Shown here one piece after another: positions 31,286-45,658 of a stretch of 53,571 bases of DNA. Position numbers and translations under genes: made by a program. The stretch spans positions 1 to 53,571 of the IMG/VR virus record IMGVR_UViG_3300009158_002277; one strand, written 5' to 3'. Origin of the DNA: a virus. Position 1 is the first letter of the stretch, and each line of letters starts with the position of its first letter. A model generated the notes under the pieces. That model saw only the letters and a program-made list of their open reading frames with translations, searched no databases and was not told the DNA's origin.

Positions 31286-34200
31286 TTAGTTTTGTCCTCT
31301 GAAGAACCTTGCGGCGTCAGTTTGGGTCACTTGCAATGCTTGCCCATCTGAAGGATTGCCGTTGGCTGGTTGATACCATCCAAACCCTTGTCGTACTCGT
31401 ATTGAAATTTCGTATCCGTCAGTGGGTGCTGTGGCGAATGTGATTGTAGCAGGGTCAACAGAATCTATAGTATAACCTGTATACACACGTATTCCGGCCA
31501 CATACACCAGGATGGCTTGCTCGGCAAAACTCAAACTCAACTCACTCAAATTGATATTTGGTGCAGTGAATGTTGTAGTAGCACCATCTGCTAGTGTGTT
31601 TGTATACACTATACGATCTTGATAGATCGTAGGTGCCAAATTGCCTTGTCCAAGATTGTACACGATACTGTCCACAGCATGGTCAGACGCTGCTGTACCT
31701 GCTGTACCACGCATCAAACTGCTGACAGTATTGTTATCAATATCAAGTTCACGATACATGATACGCTCACCATTGATGGTGATGATACCCCAGATATTGG
31801 TCTCCAGGTCAGGCTGTGTTAATGCACCAGCATCCAAGACATAGATTATATCCTGATCTTTACGCAATGGTTCTACCAACATAGTTGTAGTTTGTGGAGT
31901 CATACGGTACGTTGCCTGTACTCCGCGCATGTCTTGGAATATACGGAATTCCATGGCCTCGGGCACAACAGAATCAGTAAACAACTGCGCCACTACTACA
32001 TCAGTCACGCCGATTGCCGGCCCATGCAATACAAGTTCTTGTCCAACAACTAGATAGTCATCGCCGTAGAAAATACGATCTCCATTCTTTGTGACCCACA
32101 TCCTAGTTGGGTCAAGTACAACTCTACCCAATTGGAAGTCGTTAACAATGACCTGTATACCCTCAGTGTAGTCAAAACTTCCAGAATCACCAGTCACAGT
32201 TCCTTGGTCAAATGGTAATGAATCAAAAGGTTCTGTTATTACAGCACCCTCGGTTACAGGGCCTTGCCATAACAAGGTCACTATACTTTGTTGTGCAGTG
32301 TCATTCCACGAAGTCACAGAGACGATATCACCGTACTGTGGATAGAACCCACCAATGGTACGGAATACCAGTGTATAATCGTTGATACTACTGCTGTCAT
32401 CATATACCACATAGTCGGCTTTGGTAGTCACTGCAATCAAAATTTCTGAACCTGTTGCCGGTGGAATATTGAAATCTACATACCTAACATTATTACCGCT
32501 GGTGTAAGAGTCTAGAGAATAATTGAGACCCAATGCCTGCAATTGATTATCTACATAAACCAATACCTCCTGATCAGTAATCAATGCTACACTATATCCT
32601 CCACGGTTGGGCAATGCATATCCTGAACTTCCGTCGGAAATGTAGAATGCACCTTCGGGTGGTCTTGCACGAATACCATTTACTTCTACTACTATATTAG
32701 GAATGTTGGTACCCGACATAGTATTGTCAAGTCGATAATCTAATCTACCATCACTGACAAAATACTGAGTCTGAGGAGTCGACCATGAATCGGATTGACT
32801 GCCGTCAGTTTCACCAATAGCAGTGACATTTATCTCATCAGTTGATGTGTATGTGGTTGCAAAAGTTATATCTGTGGTGTTGTTTACACCTGCCACATAG
32901 GTATAATTGTTTATCAATTCACCATTTACAAAGATTACCATTTCAAAAATTTGATTTTCCTTTACAGGAATGTTCAAGCGATTGCCAACATCTGCACCAT
33001 TGTAACTGTTTTTATAAAGTTGATTACCACCACCTATGCCAAATATACTGAGTACCAATATATCACCATTGGCCGCCGGAGGTGCGCTTACGCTAGGAAT
33101 GATAGCAACAGTGTTGTTGACCCAATCCACGGCGTATGCCAAATCCTGGGTGAGATCACGTCGTTGTGTTTGGTTGGTCACACGTATCTGTACAGGATTG
33201 GGCACAATCCCATTGAAACTCTGTGCATATGCCGTGGTGCTATCGTATACCCATTTGACAATTTTCCAAGCAAATCCATGCCCGTTGAGATCCCAATCCC
33301 CACCAGGTTGTGTATACACACGGAAGTCCATGGTATCAAACTCTGAACCAGGTACCAATTCTTCAGGTGCGTGGCTTTCGTAAGGTCCAACAAATTCACC
33401 ACCCACCACATTGACGTCGGTGGGGCGGATTCCTAGATAGATGTTTGAAAAACTACTTTCGTAAATAGCATCCAAGATTCGCGGATCGTATGTAGGAAGA
33501 CCTTCTGGACCATAAGAAATATTATCCCAGGGGTTTACGTCCCAGTTACCCACATCAAAACCAGTATTTTGACTGAATGTAGGCGCTGACACTTGTACAC
33601 CCGGGTAAGTCACACCATCAATCAACAAACCTAAATTCAATCCTGGTTCGTTGGCAGTGGGCACATATAATCCCATGGTACGGTCAACTCCACTCAATGT
33701 GGCAGCATTGACCAAATTCCATTGGGCCGGATCAAAAGTAGCAGATTCTACGCCAGTTGAGTCACCACTGTCTGCTTGCCAAACTCTGTTATCATACCGA
33801 ACTTGTGTACCGTTATCATAATTTACATTTGGTTCCCAATCAACAATGGTAGATACATACTGGAACCTGTCATATTTCATTGTAATGTTGAAACTGCGTA
33901 CCAAGTTATAGTATTGTGTATTGCCGTATGTAGACGAACTTGGGTCTTGATTTTCTCCCACACCTGGTCCGGACATTCGAGCAACTAACTGTCCGCCAGT
34001 GCCATTGCCACCACTTAATACGATCAAAGCAGTAGTGATGTATCCCACGCCTGGGTTGATCACGGTAACTCCGGTCAATTTTCCTAGACTGTTTATGTTA
34101 ACTGTGAGTTCAGCAGGTGTAACACAATCGCCAATGACCGTGGCCACAGGCGGAACTGTGTAACCCGAACCACTGTCGGCCACAGCGGCACCTACCACAG

Positions 34201-37200
34201 CAAGAGTATAGTTTTGGTACCAGAAATTCCACGGCTGCGTTGTCCATATCAAACTGTCAGCAGCAGCATCACTGATATCGCTGGAAGTTCCAGTGCCTGT
34301 TGCTGTGCTCACAGTGTAAGGAGTCAATACTGGACTCACAAATTGATTAGGTACCACATCAGTGTCATAATATGCAGGTACATCAAAGTCCGTAATTGAT
34401 CCTTGGTAGTCATCCAATCCATTGTAAATCAAATTGAATTCACGTACCTGTACATGATAGGGTTTTACTTCTTGAATGTAGTCTAATACAAAATCTTGAT
34501 TATCACGTCGATATGTTTGGAAAGCCAACAATTCACGTATGTTATGATCGACATCAATCAAAGAAGTTTTAGTCAACCATTCTGGTGATTCAAATTCTGT
34601 GAGAGCAAAATTAAACATCAACATCAATGCACGATTGCGTTCGATCAACAATTCATCAATCAATAATTCCTGATTGATGGCCTGGATAATTTTACGGGTT
34701 TCGATCACAGGCTCTTGATCAAAATACTGTGAATCAAAAACTTGTGCATCCCATCCATATCTGGCCAATTGATAGTCCCACAGGGTGGCAGAAAGTTCTA
34801 TAGTGCCCGATTGAAGGCCCACACGCTCCCAGGTGCTAGTCGCCGCACGTAGATATATCTCCCATTTGCCTTGTGCATTGGAGGTTACACGTACACTAGA
34901 ACCCACGGGTGCTTGATACACACTTAATTTGCTGAGGTCGCTGTATACAGCCACTGTGGTAATAACTTGTTGGCTAGAATTATATCCTGGGAGATACCAA
35001 TCAATGTATGACCAATACCTACGTGTGTCGTAGTTTTGAACTCGGACTAATTCTAATGTAGCAAATGTTTTTGGTGCTGTGACTTGATAGATAGTCCAAA
35101 GACCATTTTCCCCTGAATCACTGACCACAAGATATCTGTATCCCACTGACACGAATGCAAGATTTTGATAACTGAGTTCTTCAAGATTGGCCACTCGTTT
35201 ATCCCACGCACCGCTGCCTTCTGGTGGCTCGGGTTCTCTGCTGTTTAATAAAACAAAACTGCGAATTTCGCTGATAGGTAACTGTGCTAGAACTGAATTG
35301 GCTCTTCCAAAATAGTTTTTCAATGCAAGGAATCTATCCACAAACATACTTTGACGTGGGCTAAACAATACCCCATATCGATTGGCTGCACTGACATTTA
35401 GATCAGGTACCAATGCTCCGAGAGAATTTACTCCGCATAAACTATCCTGGAATTTGAGATACAGGTTGTCAGGAAGGAACCCATCGGCACGATCTTGAGG
35501 AATTAAACTGTACTGTACGTGAACGTTATTCTCAGTTAGTTCTCGATCAAACTCAATACTGAGTATGGTATCCTGTGCCGAAATATAATTTGCAGCATTG
35601 TAAATTCCAGTTGCACCTGCGCTTAAAAATGCCACATAGGTAATACCCGATGCTACAGGATCGGCAATGTATCTTGCGATACCAAGAGCACTGAGCGTTT
35701 TACCGGCCTGGGTATCTATAGTAGGAATGTTACGAACCCAAAAATAGTATTTTGTAACAATAAAACCATTGACATCTACACCCGATACTACATTGTAACT
35801 GGTTGCGTTTCTAGGTATTCCTGGTCCGGTATAGCCGGCCGGAGGAACTGTACTGCTGATCCATTGATATATGTCAACATTTGCACCAGGGAATATCTGC
35901 CCCCAACGGCGTGCCGCATAAGTGATGTTGTCTTGGTTGGGGTCAATGAATCGTACTCTGTTGGTATCCCACCAAATTTCTCCAAGGTGGGCTGCTGCCC
36001 ATGTTTGACCATAGTTGTTTATAGGACCCACATTGTATGCAGCAGGGTCTACAGCACTAGTGTAGTTGATGTTTTCAGCGGCAGCACCTAGTATTTTTCC
36101 TTGCAATGGATCAATAAAATCAAAATATTGAGTTTTAGCACCAGTTGTGGCACTGTAAGTATACACAGAATTTATTAGGCTCACATTGACTACCGGCACT
36201 TGTTCACGTATCACGGTCCATGCTGGGGTCAAAGTAGGATTGTTGAACACAGCCACACGGCCATAATTCAAGTCGCTTAATGTACTGTCACCTAGATCAT
36301 TGCCCGGACTTCCTACCAGCAATACTCCATTGATGTAACTTATTGATGTACCAAACTGATCTAATTCTTGCACACGTTGATCATATATCTGTTGACCAAA
36401 CACAAACTTGCCTGGATCACTGAGTGAATCCGATGAACTTCTCAAATAATCATATGTATAAACCACACCGCTCTGATACAATGGCCCATTAAATGTGGTT
36501 GTACGGCCATCAAAGTATGTATCGCCTTGGTCGAATGTGTTGGGTCGATATAGATTGCCACGTGGTACACCCACGGACAATGTAGTGGCTGCGGTGTCAA
36601 TGTTCACTGCTGATCCAAATCCAACATTAACTGCCGGAGCGGGACTGGTCACTGTTTGTGTGTATGCAAAAGTATTGAAGCCAAGACTTTGGAATATATT
36701 TCCTATCAATCCGGGTAGCACAGTGAGTCTGTTGCCTGCGACAGCGGCCAATGCATTTTTAACACTCACAGTCAATAATCCATAGGTTGCGGTGCCCGGA
36801 AGTCCAGTACTGGCTATCACATTGGCGATACCTGATGCATTGATGTTGTTGACCAAATTAGTCACCCAGGTGCTGGTTTCCCAATAAGATGTATCAGTTA
36901 TGGCTACACCAGTAGGCACACTGCGTATAGATCGATACAGACCCGAGTTATATTGTACCACGGTATTGGCTGTCCAGGTCAAGGCGCTGTTCCATGTGGA
37001 CGGATTGCTGAGAATCACTTCTTGATCGTTGATCCGTATGCTTTGTCCAGGAATCAATTGTGGGTTAGGATTTATGCTGGTGGTGATTCCGTATACTCGG
37101 CTTTGATTTAAATTGCGTTGTACTGACCCTGCTCCTTCCAACACAGAACTATCTTGTGGTGCTCCGGTATACAAACTGCAACTATATCTACAGATATCCA

Positions 37201-40200
37201 CCGCTGAACCAAACTTTGCGGACTGGCTTGGAGCATTGGCTGTTACAATCTGCAATAGATTGAATGTGTTTACCTGGACCTGCAACACATCTCCCACAGC
37301 CAATGGCACATTTACCGTGACCGTTGTTCCACTCACTGTGAATTGTTGTACCACATTGTTAACCAAGAAAGTATTGTTCAATACCACTATGGTAGGATCT
37401 ACTAACACAGCGCCATCCACTGTGTAAGATGTTTGGGTAGGATCGGTAATTATAAAATTCTGTACAGAACGGTCATACACATAAACAGAACCCGAATCAT
37501 TGATGTTTTGATAATCATCATTGGGGGTCCCGATCATGACCTGACGCCCATCTATGGTACATGACACACTGGTTCCAAACCCGGCATCATCACTCAATCT
37601 AGCAGTGATAGTGGTAGATGCTGTGGTCTGTGCTGGGATTACTTGATATGTGCCTGTTCCACCTGTGGCCGAAATCAAACTTGTGATTCGTGTTCCTGCT
37701 GCCACTCCGGTGCCACTGAGCATCATGCCTACATACAGAGAAGATGATCCAGTAGGCACCGAAGTTACTGTCATGGTGCTGCCCGAGATAGAGGCTGCAA
37801 ACGGTAAGGTAAATTCTAAAGTATTAGCAAAAGTATAATAACTGCCGGTGTTTACAGCAATGGTTGCGGCTGCTGCGGGTGCAGTGAAAAATATCAACTG
37901 TCTACCAACGGTGCTATAGTCAGGATTGAATTCATAGTCAATGTTGGGTCGTTGTGTCACTCCGTTTAAGATCACTATAAAACTATAGATACTCACAGCG
38001 GTGTACAAGTATTCATCCAACTCAAATATTCTAGTAAATCCATCACCGATAAAACTGGTACTAGTTCTACGAGTGATGTTTAAGATCAAATCTTTAGGAG
38101 GAGGTGTATTTAGAACAACATTATTAGCAGTTAAGTTATAATCAACTCCGCTGAACAATTCTTGATTGTTTAACACCACACTGAGTTGATCTGGATATGC
38201 AGAATCTATAGTGATAGAATCAGAGTAATTGTAAATGTATGTATCACCATCAGTTACATATTTTACCGACTGAACTGGCAGTTCTACCAACCCATATGCA
38301 TACACTTTATTGATGCCCGGTGCACCTATGTACATCCAATGTTCATCCTGGCTCACAGCCACGCTGTATCCAAATTTTGCCAGATACACTAACTCTATAG
38401 GGTTTGGCGCCGTGAGCAACGATCTGATTGAAAAATCAACTGTGCCCGGTTGACGATATACCACTGCCGCATATCCCCGACTGTTGTAACTGTCCGGTGC
38501 TCCTACCACTTGCCAAGTTTGATTGCCGATGCTGACTGCATGACCAAACCCCACTGTATCGGTCGCAGATAGTTCAATAATTGCATTTTGTTCAAATGGT
38601 ACTATATACGATTTTATGTAAGTGTATATGGCACCATTGCCTGAATCATATCCTGGGCTGCCTACTATGGCGTATGCATTATCTGTAGATTGTGCTATGC
38701 TTTGTCCAAAAAAACTATCAGTAACTGGATCGCGTGCTTTGATTTCGTCTTTACTGGTAAAGACTTCTTGTTTTTCTAAAACTTCCCACAGGCCAAGTCC
38801 ATTGTTATCAACCCAGGCTTTGTTGCCCGGTATCAAACTATTGGCATAAGGCAAGTTGATTACATCGCTGGCCTGGCTCACTCTTTGAGTTTGTAAAACA
38901 AAACCAATGCCATTGCCTGTCTCAGTAATCTGGCTTTGGTTAGTAAAACTGAACACTGCTACCAACTGTGTGATACTGGGTATTCTCAATATCTTATAAG
39001 TCCCATCTACTATAGATGAGAAGAATCTAATTACAAATGTGAGATCCGCAGTGGTGGCATTTACTACAGAAAGACCATGTGGTTGAGTAAATGTAAACAC
39101 ACTGGTACCGTCGAGATTCGTGGTCACAGAAATCAAATAGCCGGGCAATTTGCTGATTCTATAAACGCCCCAATCATAATTATTGATCTTGGCTGCCCAA
39201 ACAGAAGATCCTAGATTGATCTCATTGAGAGTGGCATTTAAATTTACAGGAATACTTAGATCAAAAACTGTGATATCAACATCATCAAAGTTTACATAAC
39301 CTGCACTAGGCAATGCAGAGTTGGCTATCGGAACGATCTCTGTGGTCAGTATGTTTGGGCTTGTTATCTTGTAACTGCTTTTCCATAAATTGTTTACCAA
39401 GACTGTTTGATTGGCTTCGCTGCTTTCACCGCTGGCAATCACTTGTATAGTACTGGGATTAGAGTTCAACAATGCTTCATTCAATTGCAATTCATAAAAA
39501 CTTCTATTGGCATTGGCACCATAGATGCCGCGTTGGATCGCCCAATTTTCGTAAATTTGGTATTGTGTTGGACCGCGTCCGAGATCAGCAAGAGAAAATA
39601 TGTCAACTGCACGTAGTGTACCTTTGGTACCTAAAAATTGTTGATACAACTGTACTTGACTGGTACTATCTAATTCTAGATTTACCATGTATTGTCTGGG
39701 TTTCCATCCAATCAATCCATAGGCAAATAGGTCCTGACTGAGTTCAAGATTGGCGGTATACACATTATAACTGTTGGCCAACTGATTGCTCTTGTTAGCG
39801 GCATTGGGCAGCAGACCTTGCTGGATCTTTGTATAGTTAGATACTGTCCATTGTGTGATGTCAAATTCAGCCGAAGGTTGAACTATATCCAATGCACTGT
39901 AGTAAGTATTTTTCCATAGAACAATCTCACCTCTTGTGTATTTTTTCAACGGATTCCAGGACTCGATATTGTTTTGATTTAATATGAACCCTGGTGCATT
40001 AAGTTGGCCATTCCATTGTGCTGTATTCCATCCCACCAACCTCACACGACTTTGTCTTGCGGCAGTGACAGGATTGTAAATCAGATCGTTGAATATAGTA
40101 ACATTATCCAGTACGACCATATTTTCATAACTGGTAAATTTTATATTGAGAAAATTGATAGTCTCTGATGTCAGACTGGTAACACTAAAAGTATTGTCTA

Positions 40201-43200
40201 ATCTTTCAACCACAAGATCTCGTGCATTGAATTGTCTACCATCCGCATTGAGCACCATGTTTTCCACAGTTTGTGCAGCAATGCTGTCTACTATGGCACC
40301 GGGGCGGGTTACAATAAACTTATTGGCACCTGGATTCAAATTGATGATTGATCCTGTTTCCCAACCTTGATTGCTCCAATACAGGAATTCGTTGACCATC
40401 TGATTCCAGTCTAGCACATATCCGTTTTCAATGGTATTAAATGTTAACCCTTGATTTTGTAACAATGCACCATAACTCAGCAAAAAGTCAGCCATCAAAG
40501 TGCGGTTAATGAATACATATCCATATGGTATTTGCACCACATTATTGGTATATTCCACAGGCACACGTATGGTGCTACCGCCCGAAGAGATAGTGGCCAA
40601 TGCTCCACTTATACGGCTTTGCAATATATTGAAATATGGTTGTGACATGTTATAACCATAGACCGCCCACCCGGCCCCGGTGCTTTGTACAATCACACTG
40701 GAATATGTAAGTTGATCAAACGGCACATTTTTGTAAAACAACAAATTATAACTATTGTCGGGTATCAACAAACTGGAATTTAAACTACTTGGACTAGATT
40801 TTTCTGAGTAAATTTGTAACAGATTCTTTCCAGTAAAGGAAGCCATCCTATAACACAATCTCACATCAAGATTTTTAAGATCGGCAGTGAGAGCATCAGT
40901 GGAGTTAATACCACTTTGTCGATTGAAATCCACAATCCAATCAATATAACTGGCTTTGCTAGTACCGTTGCCATATATTTCGACTCCGTTAGCATCCAGT
41001 CTATAACGCTGGTTGTATAGATATTGATTGTAATCTGTGTCAAACTTGTACAAATCTCTATCAGCGAACAATGAGAAGAATTCAGCCGGGCGTGTCAGAG
41101 ACAACAATCGCATGATGGCAAACGGATACGCACTTGAGGTACGCCAAGCATTTTCTACTGGACCGTCATCACCGGCGATCCAACTGCGCTGAAAATCATT
41201 GCTGTTGAAATTACCAACCACGGTTTCCATGGGGCTCAGCAATGTACCTTCACTGCCTGCAGGTATCACATTTAACAGTCCTGAACGAATATATTCAGGA
41301 CGTACATAAGGTGCCACAGGATCTCTAACTAAGCCGGCTGCAAGGTCTCCCCACAACACCAAGTTACCTGATGTGTACGGCGCAGGACCATACTGATTTT
41401 CCCACCATACCGGACGCTCGCTGAATCCCAACATCTCCCATGGTCTTGTGTTGGGATAGATAGTGTCGTAAAAGTAGTTATAGATGCCGCGCCATGCACC
41501 TACCACCAGGGGTTGATTGTCCGTGAGTTTGTTTGATGCTGTGCTATAGTTCCAAGTGAACTGGTTATTCGATATGTAATCTTGTGTCTTGTAATCTAAC
41601 TTGTTCCATCCTACCCAGGTCAGGAAGTCCTGATTAAGAATTTCTTGCACCTCGGCAAGAGAATAATCTGTGGTACGGAATTGCCCCGGAATAACTTCTG
41701 CTGCGGTAAGTGGAATAGGATTACCGTCTAATTTCAAATTGTTATAAATTCTTGTTTCAAATTCCAACAACACCGCATCACGGAAATCGTTGAACGCTCT
41801 GGTAATTGATCCGTCATGCCCGCGTATTACAAAAATAGGGTCTACATAAGTGGTATCTAAAAATATTTCCGGAATATACGCCGGATACAATCCTAATTTG
41901 GTAGGAGTGTTAGGCACGTAGTTGCCATAGGTTGCTTCATACTCTTGAATAGTAACAACATCGCCCACCTCAAGCGGTATTAAAATCTCAATGGTAGGTG
42001 CGTTGGCACTGACCAAATAATCAATTCCTCTTGTGAGAAGTCTGCCCGGTAGCGCAAGCCGGCCGGTGTTAGCATCATTGCTGTTGCGATATAGATATAC
42101 CAACAATGCTTGATAATTTGCCGATGTGTAATTGTATATCTGTGTGAGATCAAATACCTGTTCGGTGATTGGAGTCACTGTGGTCTGAAGTTGTGTGTAT
42201 ACTGTGCCAATAGGCAACATGTCTGACCAATAGAATGGATTTGAACTTATACGACCAGTGTTGATTTCAGAAAATACTGCATTGAGTATGTCCGGTACAG
42301 TCATATTCACATAGTCGCCTTGACCTGCTGTGTTTAAAAACTGTGCTTTGAACTTTTCGTATTCTCTCGAATTGTATGCCAATGAAGCAAAAATATCATA
42401 TTCGGGCTTGCGAAGGAAGTATCCGGCCAGAGTCATTGGAGAACTCTGTTGCAGTATGTTCAATCCATAAGGAACAATATTACCAAGATCTCTTGAGTTA
42501 TTAGCACCGTTTATTGCACCAGTCAAGTTGATCAGATTTTGTGCAATGGTACTATAGTGTGTTCGTATTGTGCCCAATGTGAAGTTCTGGCTGTTTCCAT
42601 TCAATGGATTGTTTTCCAAATTGATAGGAACTTGATAGAATCCTACCACACTGACTTGATCGCTGAGTGCCAGTACTTCTACTATATCACCGTAAACTAA
42701 TTTTGTACCAGGATTCAATCGTATCACTGTGGTATTGTCAGTTGTGGTAACAGTATAGGCACCTGGATCTTGGAATAAACTACTGTAGTCCTGAGAAATG
42801 CTAGTGGCGTACAATTTAACACTAGGAATGGTTACAGTGGGCAATACTGCTATGTCTAAAATAAATGGTGTTGTGACTACTAATTCTTTGGATAGCACAG
42901 TTTGTGAAATATTCACAGAATATGTTCCAACACCTCCGGTGGCGTTGAGTAATCCTGTGATCTGAGTTCCAACAGCAACACCGGTGCCAGTTATGCCTTG
43001 ACCTATCAGCAATGACGATCCATTGGCAGGTGCCACGGTCACTGTGAGTGTAGTACCCGATATCGATCCTGTGATGGCTTCGGGAGTGTAGGTAAAATTA
43101 AACTGTTGATAGATCTGACTCTTGACAGCGGCTTTTTGCCAACCTATTTCCTTTTGATAGATGGTTCTATTTTCATACTGACGAACATAACCTATGCTGA

Positions 43201-45658
43201 TATTGTCAGTGTATTGAATATTGTCCATAACATAGGTGAATGTATCTTTGTAAAGATTGTTATCAAATACAATATCACCTATGTTGTTCAAACTCAGATA
43301 TTGCAACGGAAATCCCAGCACAGTGTCTGCCACAGTGCCCGGACCAATGGCATAACTGAACAGTGGGCTTCCGCCAACTATGGTTCCAAGATTGTTTTTA
43401 GTTATTGAAAATGTTGAACTTGGATAGATCGCACGGTTTCCCAAACTATACCCATTCAAGTCATACACATCAAACATGGGGTTTTGATTTATTTGGGTTT
43501 TTTGTTGTGCCTGGATCCATTGCACACCATCATAGTAAAATGTTGAGCCTTGTACATAATTGTTTGTATTGCTTAAAGCAACCACGCATTGGTCAATCAA
43601 TGCCTCTGCATCTGATGCCGGCACAAGATCAATCACCGGTTCAGCATACAATGTGCTGTCGGGTAATGGACCAGTGGCTGGATTGATAAAGTTTACCACG
43701 TAAATTTTATCTCTCACTTGAGGATCAGTGTCTTTGGCAAAGATTATTCTATTACCTTGTTGTACCAAATATCCATCTGCATAGTATTGTGTGGCTCCAT
43801 TGACATTGGAGAATGCATCTGTCTGAGTGAGATCTACAACATTTACCGGGGCCTTGGATTCAGTACCCATGTTGTATAATTTCGTACCGCCTCGAAATTC
43901 TAAAATAGGGCGCTTGGCACGAAAATTATTATCTAAAACTGCGGTTGTGTTGTTGTATGCTGCGGCTGCATTTATCACCTCAACATGAAACCAACGATTT
44001 GATCTGGTCCAGGCATTGAGATCAGGACTATCTAATGCTATGGTAATGTAATCTGGATCCAAGGGCTCATTCAATGTGCCATCCCAGTTGGCGGAATCCC
44101 ATGGAACAAAATCCCATGGAGTGCTGGCAGTTCGAACAATTTCCGGAGTCACATAGTCGGTTACCGGTAATAATTGTATTGCTGTGCCTACTCCTGCCAC
44201 ATAATAAGTTTGACCTTGGTAACTGGAAGGTACTACTGTGCCTTGGAATGTAATTTTAAGATTGTTGGTAAACACAACTCCATTGGGAGAGATATATGTT
44301 GTTTTGCCAAGGATCTCGGTATCTACATTGATAGATTGAGTTTGTGTGGGTTCAATCAGTCTGATCTGTCCAAAAATTTCTGGGTTGGTTCCGTCTTGAT
44401 ACCACAGTAGATCTTTTACAGCAGTCAGCAAAGGTATCTGTTCAAAATACCCTTCGGCATTGCGATACCATTGTGTAGTGGACCATTCAGTGCCAAACAA
44501 GACAGTAAACTTAGTAAACTCTACACAAGGAGTAACCGATGACAGTTTGAGAATTGGCTCACCGCTTGTGGTGTATTCATATTGTATCAACCAAACACTA
44601 TATCTGGTATTGACATCTACAATAGGTGTGGTTTGATCGTATGGTAGATAATCGTAACTACCTGGCTGTCCATTGTTGCTGGCTGCCTGTGCTAATGGGT
44701 CAAATTGTGTAGTGATCAACCAGCCGCCATCTTGAGGATCAGCGATAGTGTTGGTGAACACTATGGTACGATTCTGCAGATTAGTGATGCCATCAATACC
44801 AGTGGGATATTGTTCCAAGAATGTAGATAAGAACACATTGTTGACTTGATCAAACTTCAATGTAGTAGTAAGTAGATCCACTTGTCCGGCGGTAGGCAGG
44901 CTAGGTATGAGTTCTAGATCATAGTAGAATTGCTGTGCATTTTTGTATGGAACATCAAAGGTCACTGTGCCTTGATCTTCACCGTTATTAGTAACACCCA
45001 GCACAGTCCTTGAACTGATGTTAGGAGCATAAGGCAACACGCCATTTACTCCCGGTTCGGCTTGTATCCAGAATTGATTAGGAACTTGATTAACTGCGAA
45101 TTCGTAGTTGCCACCACGAACCAAAGTGATTGTGGGATTTTTTCCAGCAAGACCCGAGAACTCATAATAGTTGTCTGCTCTAGTTACATCAAATGTATCA
45201 GTGGTGGGAATAACTGTAGCACTTACATCTACCGACGGTGGTCCGCCAGGTAGCCAATAGTATTGAGAATAATTGCTAAATTTATCAAAATTTATAAAAG
45301 GATCCCAGGTATAGTAATCACTGGTATACAATCGTGCAGCATTGTCAGTGAACGCGCCCTGGCGTGCCAATGCATCCGACATGCCAGGATATGTTATAGC
45401 GTCAGAGATAGTGTTGGCATCTGGTACCAAACTGATCACGCCCGGTTCAAGTTGATAATTGGCTCTATTGGTGGTAGGCTCAATCACATAGTAATCATTG
45501 GGATTGACCCCGGGTCCTACATGACGTCCAACAAACCCTTGCGTCTTTTTAAATTCAGGGTCCTGGGTCAATTGATCCAGTGTAGCCGCTAAGAACTGTT
45601 TGTTAGTGCTGGTTTGGAAAATTGGTGGTAGAAAATCTACTGTTCTAGTAGTGGCCAT
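31286..45658 (-). CDS. Giant virion structural protein, 4790 aa
   Basis: A 4790-aa protein directly after gp6, where T4-like marine phages often carry a very large structural protein. The opening part has [25 protein letters not shown] in consecutive pieces, a pattern I associate with this family. Around residues 2310-3130 there are seven FG-x-S/A-V blades, each followed by a G-P/A-G/P loop, consistent with an FG-GAP-type beta-propeller. A roughly 70-residue SISGT-x-LTV...GTGV-x-GT domain occurs at about 859 and 2618. Three W-x4-Y-x2-G-x2-V modules resembling small carbohydrate-binding domains lie at about 1901, 2884 and 3939. The start has GGAG at 7 bases and overlaps the gp6 stop as TAATG. 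Probably a baseplate-associated fibre or host-contact protein. Confidence 0.85.
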   Translation of the reverse strand: MATTRTVDFLPPIFQTSTNKQFLAATLDQLTQDPEFKKTQGFVGRHVGPGVNPNDYYVIEPTTNRANYQLEPGVISLVPDANTISDAITYPGMSDALARQGAFTDNAARLYTSDYYTWDPFINFDKFSNYSQYYWLPGGPPSVDVSATVIPTTDTFDVTRADNYYEFSGLAGKNPTITLVRGGNYEFAVNQVPNQFWIQAEPGVNGVLPYAPNISSRTVLGVTNNGEDQGTVTFDVPYKNAQQFYYDLELIPSLPTAGQVDLLTTTLKFDQVNNVFLSTFLEQYPTGIDGITNLQNRTIVFTNTIADPQDGGWLITTQFDPLAQAASNNGQPGSYDYLPYDQTTPIVDVNTRYSVWLIQYEYTTSGEPILKLSSVTPCVEFTKFTVLFGTEWSTTQWYRNAEGYFEQIPLLTAVKDLLWYQDGTNPEIFGQIRLIEPTQTQSINVDTEILGKTTYISPNGVVFTNNLKITFQGTVVPSSYQGQTYYVAGVGTAIQLLPVTDYVTPEIVRTASTPWDFVPWDSANWDGTLNEPLDPDYITIALDSPDLNAWTRSNRWFHVEVINAAAAYNNTTAVLDNNFRAKRPILEFRGGTKLYNMGTESKAPVNVVDLTQTDAFSNVNGATQYYADGYLVQQGNRIIFAKDTDPQVRDKIYVVNFINPATGPLPDSTLYAEPVIDLVPASDAEALIDQCVVALSNTNNYVQGSTFYYDGVQWIQAQQKTQINQNPMFDVYDLNGYSLGNRAIYPSSTFSITKNNLGTIVGGSPLFSYAIGPGTVADTVLGFPLQYLSLNNIGDIVFDNNLYKDTFTYVMDNIQYTDNISIGYVRQYENRTIYQKEIGWQKAAVKSQIYQQFNFTYTPEAITGSISGTTLTVTVAPANGSSLLIGQGITGTGVAVGTQITGLLNATGGVGTYSVNISQTVLSKELVVTTPFILDIAVLPTVTIPSVKLYATSISQDYSSLFQDPGAYTVTTTDNTTVIRLNPGTKLVYGDIVEVLALSDQVSVVGFYQVPINLENNPLNGNSQNFTLGTIRTHYSTIAQNLINLTGAINGANNSRDLGNIVPYGLNILQQSSPMTLAGYFLRKPEYDIFASLAYNSREYEKFKAQFLNTAGQGDYVNMTVPDILNAVFSEINTGRISSNPFYWSDMLPIGTVYTQLQTTVTPITEQVFDLTQIYNYTSANYQALLVYLYRNSNDANTGRLALPGRLLTRGIDYLVSANAPTIEILIPLEVGDVVTIQEYEATYGNYVPNTPTKLGLYPAYIPEIFLDTTYVDPIFVIRGHDGSITRAFNDFRDAVLLEFETRIYNNLKLDGNPIPLTAAEVIPGQFRTTDYSLAEVQEILNQDFLTWVGWNKLDYKTQDYISNNQFTWNYSTASNKLTDNQPLVVGAWRGIYNYFYDTIYPNTRPWEMLGFSERPVWWENQYGPAPYTSGNLVLWGDLAAGLVRDPVAPYVRPEYIRSGLLNVIPAGSEGTLLSPMETVVGNFNSNDFQRSWIAGDDGPVENAWRTSSAYPFAIMRLLSLTRPAEFFSLFADRDLYKFDTDYNQYLYNQRYRLDANGVEIYGNGTSKASYIDWIVDFNRQSGINSTDALTADLKNLDVRLCYRMASFTGKNLLQIYSEKSSPSSLNSSLLIPDNSYNLLFYKNVPFDQLTYSSVIVQSTGAGWAVYGYNMSQPYFNILQSRISGALATISSGGSTIRVPVEYTNNVVQIPYGYVFINRTLMADFLLSYGALLQNQGLTFNTIENGYVLDWNQMVNEFLYWSNQGWETGSIINLNPGANKFIVTRPGAIVDSIAAQTVENMVLNADGRQFNARDLVVERLDNTFSVTSLTSETINFLNIKFTSYENMVVLDNVTIFNDLIYNPVTAARQSRVRLVGWNTAQWNGQLNAPGFILNQNNIESWNPLKKYTRGEIVLWKNTYYSALDIVQPSAEFDITQWTVSNYTKIQQGLLPNAANKSNQLANSYNVYTANLELSQDLFAYGLIGWKPRQYMVNLELDSTSQVQLYQQFLGTKGTLRAVDIFSLADLGRGPTQYQIYENWAIQRGIYGANANRSFYELQLNEALLNSNPSTIQVIASGESSEANQTVLVNNLWKSSYKITSPNILTTEIVPIANSALPSAGYVNFDDVDITVFDLSIPVNLNATLNEINLGSSVWAAKINNYDWGVYRISKLPGYLISVTTNLDGTSVFTFTQPHGLSVVNATTADLTFVIRFFSSIVDGTYKILRIPSITQLVAVFSFTNQSQITETGNGIGFVLQTQRVSQASDVINLPYANSLIPGNKAWVDNNGLGLWEVLEKQEVFTSKDEIKARDPVTDSFFGQSIAQSTDNAYAIVGSPGYDSGNGAIYTYIKSYIVPFEQNAIIELSATDTVGFGHAVSIGNQTWQVVGAPDSYNSRGYAAVVYRQPGTVDFSIRSLLTAPNPIELVYLAKFGYSVAVSQDEHWMYIGAPGINKVYAYGLVELPVQSVKYVTDGDTYIYNYSDSITIDSAYPDQLSVVLNNQELFSGVDYNLTANNVVLNTPPPKDLILNITRRTSTSFIGDGFTRIFELDEYLYTAVSIYSFIVILNGVTQRPNIDYEFNPDYSTVGRQLIFFTAPAAAATIAVNTGSYYTFANTLEFTLPFAASISGSTMTVTSVPTGSSSLYVGMMLSGTGVAAGTRITSLISATGGTGTYQVIPAQTTASTTITARLSDDAGFGTSVSCTIDGRQVMIGTPNDDYQNINDSGSVYVYDRSVQNFIITDPTQTSYTVDGAVLVDPTIVVLNNTFLVNNVVQQFTVSGTTVTVNVPLAVGDVLQVQVNTFNLLQIVTANAPSQSAKFGSAVDICRYSCSLYTGAPQDSSVLEGAGSVQRNLNQSRVYGITTSINPNPQLIPGQSIRINDQEVILSNPSTWNSALTWTANTVVQYNSGLYRSIRSVPTGVAITDTSYWETSTWVTNLVNNINASGIANVIASTGLPGTATYGLLTVSVKNALAAVAGNRLTVLPGLIGNIFQSLGFNTFAYTQTVTSPAPAVNVGFGSAVNIDTAATTLSVGVPRGNLYRPNTFDQGDTYFDGRTTTFNGPLYQSGVVYTYDYLRSSSDSLSDPGKFVFGQQIYDQRVQELDQFGTSISYINGVLLVGSPGNDLGDSTLSDLNYGRVAVFNNPTLTPAWTVIREQVPVVNVSLINSVYTYSATTGAKTQYFDFIDPLQGKILGAAAENINYTSAVDPAAYNVGPINNYGQTWAAAHLGEIWWDTNRVRFIDPNQDNITYAARRWGQIFPGANVDIYQWISSTVPPAGYTGPGIPRNATSYNVVSGVDVNGFIVTKYYFWVRNIPTIDTQAGKTLSALGIARYIADPVASGITYVAFLSAGATGIYNAANYISAQDTILSIEFDRELTENNVHVQYSLIPQDRADGFLPDNLYLKFQDSLCGVNSLGALVPDLNVSAANRYGVLFSPRQSMFVDRFLALKNYFGRANSVLAQLPISEIRSFVLLNSREPEPPEGSGAWDKRVANLEELSYQNLAFVSVGYRYLVVSDSGENGLWTIYQVTAPKTFATLELVRVQNYDTRRYWSYIDWYLPGYNSSQQVITTVAVYSDLSKLSVYQAPVGSSVRVTSNAQGKWEIYLRAATSTWERVGLQSGTIELSATLWDYQLARYGWDAQVFDSQYFDQEPVIETRKIIQAINQELLIDELLIERNRALMLMFNFALTEFESPEWLTKTSLIDVDHNIRELLAFQTYRRDNQDFVLDYIQEVKPYHVQVREFNLIYNGLDDYQGSITDFDVPAYYDTDVVPNQFVSPVLTPYTVSTATGTGTSSDISDAAADSLIWTTQPWNFWYQNYTLAVVGAAVADSGSGYTVPPVATVIGDCVTPAELTVNINSLGKLTGVTVINPGVGYITTALIVLSGGNGTGGQLVARMSGPGVGENQDPSSSTYGNTQYYNLVRSFNITMKYDRFQYVSTIVDWEPNVNYDNGTQVRYDNRVWQADSGDSTGVESATFDPAQWNLVNAATLSGVDRTMGLYVPTANEPGLNLGLLIDGVTYPGVQVSAPTFSQNTGFDVGNWDVNPWDNISYGPEGLPTYDPRILDAIYESSFSNIYLGIRPTDVNVVGGEFVGPYESHAPEELVPGSEFDTMDFRVYTQPGGDWDLNGHGFAWKIVKWVYDSTTAYAQSFNGIVPNPVQIRVTNQTQRRDLTQDLAYAVDWVNNTVAIIPSVSAPPAANGDILVLSIFGIGGGNQLYKNSYNGADVGNRLNIPVKENQIFEMVIFVNGELINNYTYVAGVNNTTDITFATTYTSTDEINVTAIGETDGSQSDSWSTPQTQYFVSDGRLDYRLDNTMSGTNIPNIVVEVNGIRARPPEGAFYISDGSSGYALPNRGGYSVALITDQEVLVYVDNQLQALGLNYSLDSYTSGNNVRYVDFNIPPATGSEILIAVTTKADYVVYDDSSSINDYTLVFRTIGGFYPQYGDIVSVTSWNDTAQQSIVTLLWQGPVTEGAVITEPFDSLPFDQGTVTGDSGSFDYTEGIQVIVNDFQLGRVVLDPTRMWVTKNGDRIFYGDDYLVVGQELVLHGPAIGVTDVVVAQLFTDSVVPEAMEFRIFQDMRGVQATYRMTPQTTTMLVEPLRKDQDIIYVLDAGALTQPDLETNIWGIITINGERIMYRELDIDNNTVSSLMRGTAGTAASDHAVDSIVYNLGQGNLAPTIYQDRIVYTNTLADGATTTFTAPNINLSELSLSFAEQAILVYVAGIRVYTGYTIDSVDPATITFATAPTDGYEISIRVRQGFGWYQPANGNPSDGQALQVTQTDAARFFRGQN

